Shown here: in pieces, positions 1-8,285 of the stretch
Layout: each line of letters starts with the position of its first letter
Numbering within the stretch: position 1 is the stretch's first letter
Assembly: GCA_022226955.1 (NCBI GenBank)
Contig: CP092079.1
Coordinates: forward strand, 1,519,053 to 1,583,052
Length of the DNA: 64,000 nucleotides
Reading direction: 5' to 3'
Source: Nitrospira sp.
Lineage (GTDB): Bacteria > Nitrospirota > Nitrospiria > Nitrospirales > Nitrospiraceae
Notes under the pieces: generated by a model
What the model saw: the letters and a program-made list of their open reading frames with translations, nothing else
Database searches by the model: none
What the model was told of the DNA's origin: nothing
Made by a program: the position numbers and the translations under genes

Positions 1-392
1 TCGATGGGCAATCCTCCGCCTAACATCAGAATTTGCTCGTTCATATCCCGCAATGCCTGCATCGCCGGCATCCGGCTTATGAGGTCGGCCAATTCGCTCG
101 TCGCACGGCGCAGACTCACGGCGGTATAGGCCTTCTTTCGGCTGCTGTCGACCGTATGCGGCCCCGCGCCATCGGCGCGGCCCATCGCGCGCAATAACCC
201 CGCGCGATCGACGACCGACACGCTCACGCGATACCCATCCTTCTTGCACGCCTCAATGGCAGCTTGAGTGGCTCGTTGAGCAAGACTCAACGGCAAGACC
301 GACTCCTTCGGCATCTCCTGAGCGACAGCCATTGTGGACCCGAGCATCACACTTCCAACGAGAACAGCATATCGCAATGCCACTGTATCCAT
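1..392 (-). CDS. GlcG/HbpS-type heme-binding family protein (DUF336), exported, C-terminus cut by window edge
   Basis: The frame reads from an ATG at 392 without a stop to base 1, giving about 130 residues. The first ~25 residues are a hydrophobic signal peptide ending near AVAQE. It continues with LSLAQRATQAAIEACKKDG, then a SVVDRAG strand and a KKAYTAVSLRRATSEL segment. This order is typical of the GlcG/HbpS (DUF336) fold, which binds heme or small cofactors outside the cytoplasm. An AGGAG ribosome site lies 6 bases upstream (399-403). The last GGGLPI resembles the usual C-terminal third of the family, so only ~20-30 residues are probably missing. The substrate is unknown. The family call is fairly secure; the role is inferred. 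Confidence 0.8.
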   Translation of the reverse strand, partial: MDTVALRYAVLVGSVMLGSTMAVAQEMPKESVLPLSLAQRATQAAIEACKKDGYRVSVSVVDRAGLLRAMGRADGAGPHTVDSSRKKAYTAVSLRRATSELADLISRMPAMQALRDMNEQILMLGGGLPI

Positions 393-585
393 ACAACACT
401 CCTTTGTGTGCGAACAATGAGAGCACGAGAAAATCGCTACGGAGAGTAGTAAGGCGGCCGAAGACTGTCAAGTCTGTATCATTCCGTGAAACGGCTTCGG
501 ACGTCTGAAGTGGAGACCTCTCGTGAATGCGGTTGGAGGGAAATTCTTCGGCTGGGAGGAAAAGAAGAACGGAAAGCGCGCACTG

Positions 586-771
586 CTACATCCAAACAAC
601 ACGTTCCTGGTTAAGAAGATAGTCGATCACCTCGATGCTCTCACGCATCTGGGTCTGAGCCTTATCGGACATTGGGAGAACGGCGCCAACGAGCTTTCCC
701 GACTCCATGTCTTCCAGGGAGGGAATTCCATCGCCGGATCTGGAGTCGAAGTCTGGTCGAAAGCTGGCCAA
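586..771 (-). CDS. possible small protein, 61 aa, unknown function
   Basis: A 61-codon frame starts at TTG 771, with a perfect AGGAGG ribosome site six bases upstream. It has no signal peptide or membrane segment. The second half, from MSDKAQTQMRESIEVIDYLL to the end, looks like an amphipathic helix, which is more protein-like than the overlapping frames here. It lies alone in the 523-base gap between the DUF336 gene and the beta-helix gene, on the same strand as both. I do not recognise the family. The ribosome site and residue composition are the only support, so it could be a chance frame. Confidence 0.45.
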   Translation of the reverse strand: MASFRPDFDSRSGDGIPSLEDMESGKLVGAVLPMSDKAQTQMRESIEVIDYLLNQERVVWM

Positions 772-915
772 TGGGAACCTCCTGATACATGCTTATCGGC
801 TCTGCCCCCAGTTTCTTGAGAGGCCTGCGATCGGGGGAGCAAAACAGTAGAAAAAGCATACCACACGGTTTCAATCTGTCAGGGACGCAGCCCATCGCGT
901 GAGGTTTCAACGACT

Positions 916-1938
916 TTAGCGATTCGAGGACAGCTTTTGAACGGGAGGAAGCGCGCCGAGAAACGGAAACTGCCCTCTATTGAGAGCCCGACTATCCGAC
1001 CGAAGCCGGAAATCGTCGTGGTCCGCATCGACAAAATGAGGATCGCCCACCACATCGGAGTCTTGCTTCAAATCGGGCGCAGGGGTATTCGGAGATCCCG
1101 CCCGCAGATAGTCGCCTTCACTGTTAAACAACGCATTGAACGAGGTCGTGACCCGGCTGGACGGGGCAATCAAAAAACCGATCTTATTTAGACCAATAAC
1201 ATTCCCGGAAGCATCGCTCTGAGACGCGCCGAGAAAAGCCGCTCCCCCGCCGTTCTTCACCAGAGTGTTGCTGACCAGCGACGCTTTCGCCTTATCGTTC
1301 ACGACCACGGCTTCGAACAAACTCCGGAGAATGACGTTCCGCTCTAATCGCACCTCGGACTTGCCGGCGACATTCACCCCATGGTCGTTATCATGAATCA
1401 CATTGCCGACTAACAGCGCCTGCGAGTCGGAAAATTGCACTCCCGTCGTCTCGCTGCCGCCGATCACACAGTCCTCGATGCGCACATCCTGCACCTGCTG
1501 CCCGAAGAGCATCCCCTTCACCCGAAGATTGCGCAACGTGATGCCCGTGCCGTTAAAAATCCCGAGCGCATGCCCGCCATGCTCATTGATCGTCAACCCG
1601 CTGATCTCAATATTCGTCGCCCCATACGGCCACTTGCCCACATGCAACACACCCACCAGGTCTTCGCGGCCCAACATCGTGACCTTATCCACTCCAGCCC
1701 CGATTAACTTGATCCGATCCTTGCTATGAATCGTGAGGTCCTGGGGGTAGGCCCCAGGTTTCAAAAAGACGGTGTCGCCTTTCTTGGCGGCATCCACGGC
1801 CTCTTGAATCGACGTAAAATCGCCCGTGCCGTCGAGCGCAACCGTAAGGGTGCGAGGCGCCGCCGCCGGAGGCTCTTCAGCCCAAGAGATCCCGCTCAGC
1901 CCCGCCACACACGCTATGATGAACAGCCAGTTACGCAT
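916..1938 (-). CDS. exported right-handed parallel beta-helix repeat protein
   Basis: 340 residues with a signal peptide (about residues 1-20, ending ISWA before EE). The mature start, LTVALDGTGDFTSIQEAVDA, is the classic opening of pectin-esterase/NosD-type right-handed beta-helices. It is followed by repeated coils with short N-G and I-x-N-x-G turns (NIEISGLTI, GITLRNLRVKG, VRIEDCVIGG, LVGNVIHDN, VRLERNVIL, LVSNTLVKN). Such solenoids bind or cleave polysaccharide in the periplasm or at the cell surface. No catalytic set is obvious, so a carbohydrate-binding or structural role is as likely as lyase or esterase activity. It is divergent from coaE downstream on the plus strand. Confidence 0.82.
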   Translation of the reverse strand: MRNWLFIIACVAGLSGISWAEEPPAAAPRTLTVALDGTGDFTSIQEAVDAAKKGDTVFLKPGAYPQDLTIHSKDRIKLIGAGVDKVTMLGREDLVGVLHVGKWPYGATNIEISGLTINEHGGHALGIFNGTGITLRNLRVKGMLFGQQVQDVRIEDCVIGGSETTGVQFSDSQALLVGNVIHDNDHGVNVAGKSEVRLERNVILRSLFEAVVVNDKAKASLVSNTLVKNGGGAAFLGASQSDASGNVIGLNKIGFLIAPSSRVTTSFNALFNSEGDYLRAGSPNTPAPDLKQDSDVVGDPHFVDADHDDFRLRSDSRALNRGQFPFLGALPPVQKLSSNR

Positions 1939-2029
1939 GCGCTAGGTATTACAGGCGGGAAAGGCGGCCTGTCAACCGGCGTTCCGGTTTTCTTGTGAGC
2001 CTCACACTCTCATGATAAGCTCCGCCGCC

Positions 2030-2632
2030 ATGATTCTGGTCGGACTCACAGGCGGCATCGCCACCGGCAAGAGTACCGTTGCCGGCCTGTTCAAGCGATG
2101 CGGCGCCACGATTATCGACGCCGATGCGCTGGCGCGGAAAGTCGTTGAACCAAGCAAACCCGCCTGGCGGGAAATCGTGCGCCTATTCGGAAAGACCGTG
2201 CTCCATCCCGATCGCACCCTCAATCGGCAAACCCTCGGCGCAAAGGTCTTTGGGCATCCGGCCAAGCTGCGCCAACTAGAGCGCATCATTCACCCTCGGG
2301 TGGCGCGCGAGCAACTCCGACTGACCAAACAAGCGGCCGGAAAAGATCCGCGGGCTATTGTGATCTATGATGTTCCACTCCTCTTTGAAGCTCGCATCGA
2401 CCGGCGCGTGGACCGCATCGTCGTCGTCACCGCCGATCGAGGAACCCAAATCTCCCGGCTGCGGAAACGCAATGGTCTCACCAGAGCCGAAGCCCTTCGG
2501 CGAATCAAGAGCCAAATGCCGCTGGCCGAGAAACGGAACCGCGCCGACTACGTGCTCGATGGAACGAGCCCTCTGCCTCAACTCAAGAAGCAAGTCCGGT
2601 CGTTGCACCAATTGCTGCGTACCTTGGCCTGA
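2030..2632 (+). CDS. coaE: dephospho-CoA kinase
   Basis: Phosphorylates the 3'-hydroxyl of dephospho-CoA, the last step of coenzyme A synthesis, in the cytoplasm. The N-terminal P-loop GLTGGIATGKST is diagnostic. It is followed by IDADALARKV (substrate-binding DAD region), the LERIIHPRV motif and DVPLLFEA, all conserved in CoaE. From ATG 2030 the protein is 200 aa, the usual family length, with the P-loop at residues 4-15. An in-frame ATG at 2012 would add six residues, and neither start has a strong ribosome site. It stands alone, 57 bases ahead of trxB. Confidence 0.93.
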   Translation: MILVGLTGGIATGKSTVAGLFKRCGATIIDADALARKVVEPSKPAWREIVRLFGKTVLHPDRTLNRQTLGAKVFGHPAKLRQLERIIHPRVAREQLRLTKQAAGKDPRAIVIYDVPLLFEARIDRRVDRIVVVTADRGTQISRLRKRNGLTRAEALRRIKSQMPLAEKRNRADYVLDGTSPLPQLKKQVRSLHQLLRTLA

Positions 2633-2689
2633 CGCCCATCCTCATGCTCCCCATGCATTCTCTTTTCTTCCTGTGTTAGATTCCTGCCT

Positions 2690-3607
2690 ATGCACAACGT
2701 TGTCATCATCGGCTCAGGACCGGCCGGATTGACCGCCGCGATCTACGCCGCGCGCGCGAATCTCTCGCCGCTCCTCATTGAAGGCTGGCAATCCGGCGGT
2801 CAGCTCACCACGACGACCGAGGTTGAGAATTATCCCGGCTTTGCCAACGGCATTATGGGCCCTCAGTTAATGAAAGACATGCGCGCGCAGGCGGAACGTT
2901 TCGGCGCCGAATTCCTGACCGGCGACGTGACCGCCGTGAACCTCACCGCGCGGCCATTTACCATCACCGTCGATGGCGAACGAACGATCCACGCCCAAAC
3001 CGCCATCATTGCCACCGGCGCCTCGGCCATTCCGATCGGCCTCAAGAATGAAGCCTGCCTCACCGGCCACGGCGTCTCCACCTGCGCAACCTGCGACGGG
3101 TTCTTCTTCAGAGGAAAGGAACTGCTCGTCGTCGGCGGCGGCGACAGTGCAATAGAGGAGGCCATCTTCCTCACAAAATTTGCGACGCGGGTCTCGGTCG
3201 TTCACCGGCGGGACAAACTGCGGGCGTCAAAGATCATGCAAGACCGGGCCATGCACAACGAAAAAGTCGCCTTCATCTGGAATTCAGTGATCGAGGATAT
3301 CCTGGGCACGGATATCGTCACCGGTGCGCGAATCAAGAACCTGGTCACCGGGAAACTCACCGACGTGCCCTGCGCCGGGATCTTTATCGCCATCGGCCAT
3401 CGGCCTAATACCTCGCTCTTTACGGGGCAAATCGAACTGGACGAGTCCGGCTATATCCAGACACGTGACGGAACCGCCACCAATATTCCCGGGGTCTTCG
3501 CCGCCGGCGACGTACAGGATTCGACCTATCGTCAAGCGATCACCGCCGCCGGATCCGGCTGCATGGCCGCCATCGACGCCGAGCGTTTTCTAGAAAGCCA
3601 ACACTAA
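2690..3607 (+). CDS. trxB: thioredoxin-disulfide reductase
   Basis: An FAD enzyme that passes electrons from NADPH to thioredoxin. Its 305 residues carry the FAD fingerprint GSGPAGLTAAIYAAR at the N-terminus, the redox-active CATCDG pair near residue 140 and the NADPH loop GGGDSA. The C-terminal FAD motif is GVFAAGDVQDSTYRQAITAA. Length and motif order match low-molecular-weight bacterial TrxB. The start ATG directly precedes the HNVVIIGSGPAG strand, so little N-terminal freedom exists. No thioredoxin gene is adjacent. Confidence 0.96.
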   Translation: MHNVVIIGSGPAGLTAAIYAARANLSPLLIEGWQSGGQLTTTTEVENYPGFANGIMGPQLMKDMRAQAERFGAEFLTGDVTAVNLTARPFTITVDGERTIHAQTAIIATGASAIPIGLKNEACLTGHGVSTCATCDGFFFRGKELLVVGGGDSAIEEAIFLTKFATRVSVVHRRDKLRASKIMQDRAMHNEKVAFIWNSVIEDILGTDIVTGARIKNLVTGKLTDVPCAGIFIAIGHRPNTSLFTGQIELDESGYIQTRDGTATNIPGVFAAGDVQDSTYRQAITAAGSGCMAAIDAERFLESQH

Positions 3608-3647
3608 AATACGCCATCAACATTCGGCTATCAACCAACCTTAAGGA

Positions 3648-3675
3648 CTGACCGCTGAAAGCTGACCGCTGAAAG
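3648..3675 (+). repeat. 14-bp tandem repeat, two copies
   Basis: CTGACCGCTGAAAG occurs twice head to tail directly upstream of thiI, ending six bases before the start codon. It replaces a recognisable ribosome site there. It looks like a short intergenic simple repeat, and I see no protein-coding sense in it. Confidence 0.6.
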
Positions 3676-3681
3676 CCACGA

Positions 3682-4860
3682 ATGCGCTGCGCCATTGTCC
3701 ACTACCACGAGTTAGCCCTCAAAGGCCGCAATCGCGACTACTTTGAAGATCGCTTGGTTCGCAATATTCAGTTGGCGCTGAGCGACCTTGGAGTCCGGCA
3801 GGTTGAAAATCTCCGCAGCCGCATCCGGGTCATCTTTCCCTCGGACGCCAAGAGCGAGATTATTCGCCAGCGGCTGTCTCGCGTCTGCGGCATTGCGAAT
3901 TTTTCCCTGGCCGACTCCGTGCCGCTCGACTTAGCCAATCCTAACTTCGAGGCACTCAATGCAGCGGTCATCGATGAACTGCGAACGAAATCCTATTCGA
4001 CCTTCCGCGTGACGGCAAAACGCGCCGATAAACGCCTGCCGTTGACCTCGATGGACGCGGAGCGCATGGTCGGCGCCGCGATTCACGAACAGACCGGCAA
4101 AGCCGTCAACCTCAGAGACCCCGACCTCACCGTCTATCTTGAAATGCTGTCCCGCGACATCTATTTTTCCGTCGAAAAGATTCCGGGCCCCGGAGGCATG
4201 CCGGTGGGAGTCAGCGGCAAAGTCGCCTGCCTCATCTCCGGCGGAATCGACTCGCCGGTCGCCTCCTATCGCATGATTAAACGCGGCTGCCGCGCCCTCT
4301 TCGTCCACTTCTCTGGCCGGCCGCTCGTCAGCCGCGACTCGGAAGATAAAGTCCGCGATCTCGTGCAGACGCTCACGGCTTACCTGCACAAAACCCGTCT
4401 CTACGTGATCCCCTTCGGGGAAATTCAGCGCGAGATCGTACTGAATACCCCCGCGCCGTTTCGTGTCGTACTCTACCGCCGCATGATGCTCAGGATCGCG
4501 GAAACCCTCGCGAGGCGAGAAGACTGCTGGGGGCTCGTGACCGGCGACAGCTTGGGCCAGGTGGCCTCTCAAACGCCGGAAAACCTGTCTGTTGTCGAAG
4601 AGGCCGCGTCGCTGCCAATTTTGCGGCCACTCATTGGAATGGATAAACTGGAAATCACCGACGACGCCAAGCGCATCGGCACCTATGAGACCTCGATTGA
4701 GCCGGATCAGGACTGCTGCAAGCTCTTCACGCCGCCCCATCCGAGCACCAAAACGCGGCTGGAAGAACTCTTGACTGTGGAACGCGCGCTGGATATCCCA
4801 CGCCTGGTGAAACAAGGGGTCGAGAAAGCCGAGCTGTCTGAATTCATCTTCCCTGGGTAA
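3682..4860 (+). CDS. thiI: tRNA 4-thiouridine synthase ThiI, short form without rhodanese domain
   Basis: Transfers sulfur to U8 of tRNA and in many bacteria also helps thiazole synthesis. The 392 residues comprise an N-terminal ferredoxin-like part starting YHELALKGRNRDYFED, a THUMP domain and a PP-loop ATPase with SGGIDSPVASY near residue 190. The conserved DCCKLFTPPHP segment lies near the C-terminus. The E. coli protein has an extra rhodanese domain of about 90 residues; here the chain ends before it, as in many ThiI proteins, so a separate persulfide carrier is expected. The 3' end overlaps the convergent SRPBCC gene by 17 bases. Confidence 0.93.
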   Translation: MRCAIVHYHELALKGRNRDYFEDRLVRNIQLALSDLGVRQVENLRSRIRVIFPSDAKSEIIRQRLSRVCGIANFSLADSVPLDLANPNFEALNAAVIDELRTKSYSTFRVTAKRADKRLPLTSMDAERMVGAAIHEQTGKAVNLRDPDLTVYLEMLSRDIYFSVEKIPGPGGMPVGVSGKVACLISGGIDSPVASYRMIKRGCRALFVHFSGRPLVSRDSEDKVRDLVQTLTAYLHKTRLYVIPFGEIQREIVLNTPAPFRVVLYRRMMLRIAETLARREDCWGLVTGDSLGQVASQTPENLSVVEEAASLPILRPLIGMDKLEITDDAKRIGTYETSIEPDQDCCKLFTPPHPSTKTRLEELLTVERALDIPRLVKQGVEKAELSEFIFPG

Positions 4861-5401
4861 CCCGCGCCAGCGCCTTTTCCTTGACGATCCGAAAGTGGGC
4901 TTCCAATTCCTGCCGCATGGCCACGGCAACTACCCAATCCGGCACCACCGTATCGACTTCCACCAATAATTCAAACTCCGCGGTCGTCTGCCTGCCCCCC
5001 TCTGCGGGAATCAAAGTCCAGACACGACGGTATTGTTTGAAATCCCCGCCTCTCAGCTCCGTGAGCAACCCGCCTCCCGGAAGCGTGCGAGACTCGCAGA
5101 TCAACCGCCGTTCACTCGGCAATAACGCATGATCGATGCGAAGATCCGTATAGACCGTGCCGTTCTGCTCCCGCAGTTCAGCAATCCGCATGCGCACGTC
5201 CACCAATTCAGGCCAATGGGCATAGTCCGTCAGCAACTGTTGAATAATCCTCGGCTCGACAGGGAAGCGCAGTGTCGCTGTGGCCTTCACTCCGCCGGCC
5301 GGCTGCGTCTTCACGTCGAGCGAGCCAGCATCGCCGGCCCAGCACCAGATCGGACTCACCACACAGATCGCGGCAATCCATGCAACCAGTCGTGTACACA
5401 T
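4844..5401 (-). CDS. exported SRPBCC (START/polyketide cyclase-like) protein
   Basis: From ATG 5401 the protein has 185 residues and begins with a signal peptide (VAWIAAICVVSPIWCWAG). A longer frame to 5467 would bury this signal, so I chose the shorter start. The mature part has the SRPBCC pattern: a strand pair, a helix IIQQLLTDYAHWPELVDV, then antiparallel strands (YTDLRIDHALLPSERRLICES, YRRVWTLIPAEGG). A long C-terminal helix follows (AVAMRQELEAHFRIVKEKAL). These cavities bind lipids or other hydrophobic ligands; the ligand here is unknown. It converges on thiI with a 17-base overlap. Confidence 0.78.
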   Translation of the reverse strand: MCTRLVAWIAAICVVSPIWCWAGDAGSLDVKTQPAGGVKATATLRFPVEPRIIQQLLTDYAHWPELVDVRMRIAELREQNGTVYTDLRIDHALLPSERRLICESRTLPGGGLLTELRGGDFKQYRRVWTLIPAEGGRQTTAEFELLVEVDTVVPDWVVAVAMRQELEAHFRIVKEKALARVTQGR

Positions 5402-5485
5402 GGCGCAATTATACTGGCTGGTCCCATCGCCCGCGAGCAAGAATCGCAATTGACCGGGGCAAATCACTCTGTGCTAGGATGCGCC

Positions 5486-5860
5486 ATGCTCCGCATGCGT
5501 TTACTCTTACTGCTCTTGTTCGCGCTGACCGGATTCCAACTCTGCCAGGTCGACACTGCTTCCGCTCAGCTCATACAGGAATCGACTGCCACTACAGAAC
5601 AGTCCTGCAGCTTCGGCATGGACAAAGGAGAACCGGCGCACAGTTGCGCAGTGCCGTTCCCCCCCGGATGCCGCGTCGCCCAAGCGCCCGGCTCCTCCAA
5701 GCCCTGGACGACGATCTCGACCGGCGGCCGGCTGCTCTGCCGGTTCGACGACAAGCAAACGGACTGGAAGACCAAGATCACCGGAGTCTGCAATCGCTGC
5801 CAATCCGGCCATTGCTCCGCCCAGTTCAGCGTCCGCTACGATTGTTCTCCCCAACAGTAA
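5486..5860 (+). CDS. small cysteine-rich exported protein, unknown function
   Basis: 124 residues from ATG 5486, with AGGA seven bases upstream. A signal peptide (LLLLLLFALTGFQLCQV) is followed by a mature domain rich in cysteines in pairs (SCSFG, SCAVPFPPGC, CNRCQSGHC, YDC). This suggests a disulfide-stabilised periplasmic protein. The longer upstream frame has no signal logic and overlaps the opposite-strand SRPBCC gene. The stop is five bases before queG, so co-transcription is likely. I do not recognise the family. Confidence 0.7.
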   Translation: MLRMRLLLLLLFALTGFQLCQVDTASAQLIQESTATTEQSCSFGMDKGEPAHSCAVPFPPGCRVAQAPGSSKPWTTISTGGRLLCRFDDKQTDWKTKITGVCNRCQSGHCSAQFSVRYDCSPQQ

Positions 5861-5864
5861 CGCT

Positions 5865-6809
5865 ATGGCCCTCACCGGGGCGATCAAACAAGCCGCACTC
5901 GCCCTGGGATTCGACGCCGTCGGAATCGTCCGCGTCGATCGCGCATCCGCGCCACAACCGGCGCTCGCCACGCGACTGACCCAATGGCTCGCACGCGGCT
6001 ACCATGCCACCATGGCCTGGATGGAGCGCATGCCGGAGAAGCGGGCCGACCCGCGCCTCGTCCTGCCAGGCTGTCGCTCCATTATTTGCGTGGGCCTGAA
6101 CTACCTGACCGATGAACGCGCCGATGAACGGCCGGGGCATGGCCGCATTGCTCGCTATGCCTGGGGGCAGGACTACCACGACGTGCTCGGCGCAAAACTC
6201 AAACGGTTTGAACAGACCATTGCCGCACTGGCCCCTCAGGCGATCACCAAATCCTACGTCGATACCGGGCCGATCATGGAAAAAGCCTGGGCCGAACAGG
6301 CCGGGCTAGGCTGGATCGGCAAACACTCCAATCTCGTGTCGTCCGAACACGGCTCATGGCTGTTGCTGGGCGAGATTCTCACGACATTGGAACTGGAGGC
6401 CGACGAACCGGCGACTGACCTCTGCGGAAGCTGCACTCTCTGCATTCAGGCCTGTCCGACAGGGGCCATCGCTGAACCCTACGTTGTGGACGCGAATCGC
6501 TGCCTCTCCTATCTGACCATCGAACATCGCGGAGACGCCAACACCATCCCAAATGACCTGCAGCGTCAATTCGGCAATCATATTTTCGGCTGCGACGATT
6601 GTCTCGACGTCTGTCCCTTTAATTTGCGAGCGGGTTTCACCAGCGAACCGGCCTTCACTCCGTCACCCCTCACGCTGGCCCCTTCTCTGGAAATGCTGGC
6701 CGGTATGGATGAGGCGGCCTTTCGCGCATCTTTTCAACAGAGTCCTATCCGTCGCGCCAAATTAGCGGGACTCCAGCGGAATGCCGCCATCGCCCGCACG
6801 AACCCCTAG
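5865..6809 (+). CDS. queG: epoxyqueuosine reductase
   Basis: Reduces epoxyqueuosine to queuosine in tRNA using cobalamin and two [4Fe-4S] clusters. The 314 residues include the N-terminal DUF1730 region with GYHATMAWMERMPEKRADP, the YVDTGPIMEKAWAEQAGLGWIGKH block and the ferredoxin motifs CGSCTLCIQACPTGA and CDDCLDVCPFN. It starts five bases after the small Cys-rich gene. The length is slightly shorter than E. coli QueG, which carries an additional C-terminal HEAT-like region that is reduced here. Confidence 0.94.
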   Translation: MALTGAIKQAALALGFDAVGIVRVDRASAPQPALATRLTQWLARGYHATMAWMERMPEKRADPRLVLPGCRSIICVGLNYLTDERADERPGHGRIARYAWGQDYHDVLGAKLKRFEQTIAALAPQAITKSYVDTGPIMEKAWAEQAGLGWIGKHSNLVSSEHGSWLLLGEILTTLELEADEPATDLCGSCTLCIQACPTGAIAEPYVVDANRCLSYLTIEHRGDANTIPNDLQRQFGNHIFGCDDCLDVCPFNLRAGFTSEPAFTPSPLTLAPSLEMLAGMDEAAFRASFQQSPIRRAKLAGLQRNAAIARTNP

Positions 6810-6927
6810 CCCAGCTGCTCCCGCCGCACCCACACTGAGGCGCCCCTTTTATTCCGCCAGCCGCAGGAGTAGGCTATAGCTAGTCGACCGGCGGTTCGCC
6901 AGGAGTCCGAACAAAGGAGCTCTCCGA

Positions 6928-8271
6928 ATGAACCCTACGACCATTCTGCTGATCTCCCGTGCCCCCCATATACAGCGTGCTCTTGAACAAGTCGTCCCCG
7001 CTCATACCACCATTCTCAGCGTACCCGATGTAGCGGCGGGACTGCGAGAACTCCATCACGCGAGTCTTGCGCTCATTCTGTGCGACAGCACCCCGGAAGC
7101 CAGCAAACCGCTACTAGCCCACAGCGCGCTGCGTCCGGAACTTCCTTCCGTCATTCTCATCGGACCGCGTGATTCGGCGCGAGATGCGGTCGATGCCATG
7201 CGAGCTGGCGCCGCCGACTATTTGACCGCACCCGTGACGGCGGCCGACCTCGATGCCGCCGTTCGCCGCGCCTTGTCCTTGCCGAACCAGGCACTTGCTC
7301 CCAAGCAACCAGCAGACCGCTTCGATCTTATTGTCAGCCGATCCCCGCAAATGCAACTGATCAAGCAGCTCGCGCGCGAAGTGGCCTCGACTGACGCAAC
7401 CGTGTTGATCACCGGAGAAAGCGGCACGGGTAAAGAGCTCTTTGCGCAGGCCATTCACGGCGCCAGCCTCCGATCCTCCGGCCCGCTCATCGCGCTGAAC
7501 TGCGCCGGCATCCCGGAACAGTTGCTCGAATCGGAACTCTTCGGTTATCACCAGGGCGCCTTCACCGACGCCAAGCACACGAAGCCCGGGCGGTTCCAGC
7601 TCGCCGAAGGCGGCACCCTCTTCCTGGATGAAATCGGTGAGATGAGCGCGTCGGCACAGGCCAAATTGCTGCGAGTGCTCGAAGATCATCGTGTCGATCC
7701 GCTCGGCGACACCCATAGTCATACGGTCAACATCCGCGTCGTCGCCGCCACGAACGAAGACCTCCCGGCTCATATCAAGACCGGGCGCTTCCGTCTCGAT
7801 CTCTACTACCGGCTGAATGTGTACCAGCTCCGCATTCCCCCGCTGCGCGAACGGCTGGAGGACATCGAACCGCTCCTGCATCACTTTCTGGCGCAGGCGC
7901 GCCGCGACCGCGGCTGCCGGATCGCCGGCATCAGCCCGGAGGCCTTAACCTCGCTCCACCGTCATCATTGGCCAGGCAACGTCAGAGAACTGCACAATGT
8001 CGCCGAGTGGCTCACGATTACCTGCAAAACCAGTCGGATCGAGATCCAGCATCTCCCGGCCTCCATCAAGACCGGGAAAATAGCCGAACGGCCGAGCCCC
8101 GAACTCAAGCCGTCTCTGCTCGCCTTCGGTCTGTCGTTTCAAGATATGGAGAAAAAGATGCTGGAGGAAGCCCTGCACCAATCGGGCGGGAATGTCTCAG
8201 AAGCCAGCCGGCTTCTGAAAATCACCCGGAACACCTTGCGCTACCGCATGGCCAAACACCACATTCAATAG
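6928..8271 (+). CDS. NtrC-type sigma54-dependent regulator with degenerate receiver
   Basis: 447 residues. Residues 1-115 form a receiver-like domain, about 140-370 a sigma54 AAA+ domain (GESGTGKE Walker A, ESELFGYHQGAFTDA loop, GGTLFLDEIGEM Walker B, LYYRLNVYQLRIPPLRER), and the C-terminus is a Fis-type HTH (NVSEASRLLKITRNTLRYRM). The receiver lacks the N-terminal acidic pair (LLISRAPH where IVDDE is usual) and the conserved lysine (TAPV for TKPF), although an aspartate remains in ILCDSTPE. Phosphorylation by a partner kinase is therefore doubtful. The sigma54-contacting loop reads GAFTDA instead of GAFTGA, a variant seen in functional family members. No kinase is adjacent. GGAG precedes the start. 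Confidence 0.9.
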   Translation: MNPTTILLISRAPHIQRALEQVVPAHTTILSVPDVAAGLRELHHASLALILCDSTPEASKPLLAHSALRPELPSVILIGPRDSARDAVDAMRAGAADYLTAPVTAADLDAAVRRALSLPNQALAPKQPADRFDLIVSRSPQMQLIKQLAREVASTDATVLITGESGTGKELFAQAIHGASLRSSGPLIALNCAGIPEQLLESELFGYHQGAFTDAKHTKPGRFQLAEGGTLFLDEIGEMSASAQAKLLRVLEDHRVDPLGDTHSHTVNIRVVAATNEDLPAHIKTGRFRLDLYYRLNVYQLRIPPLRERLEDIEPLLHHFLAQARRDRGCRIAGISPEALTSLHRHHWPGNVRELHNVAEWLTITCKTSRIEIQHLPASIKTGKIAERPSPELKPSLLAFGLSFQDMEKKMLEEALHQSGGNVSEASRLLKITRNTLRYRMAKHHIQ

Positions 8272-8285
8272 GCCTTCAATAGACT

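Noticed and set aside
3931-4929. 332-codon frame opposite thiI
   Set aside because: Antisense shadow; thiI motifs explain the DNA fully.
7555-7569. GAFTDA in place of GAFTGA in the sigma54 activator, considered as a loss of sigma54 contact
   Set aside because: GAFTDA occurs in otherwise normal family members, so it is not evidence of loss by itself.
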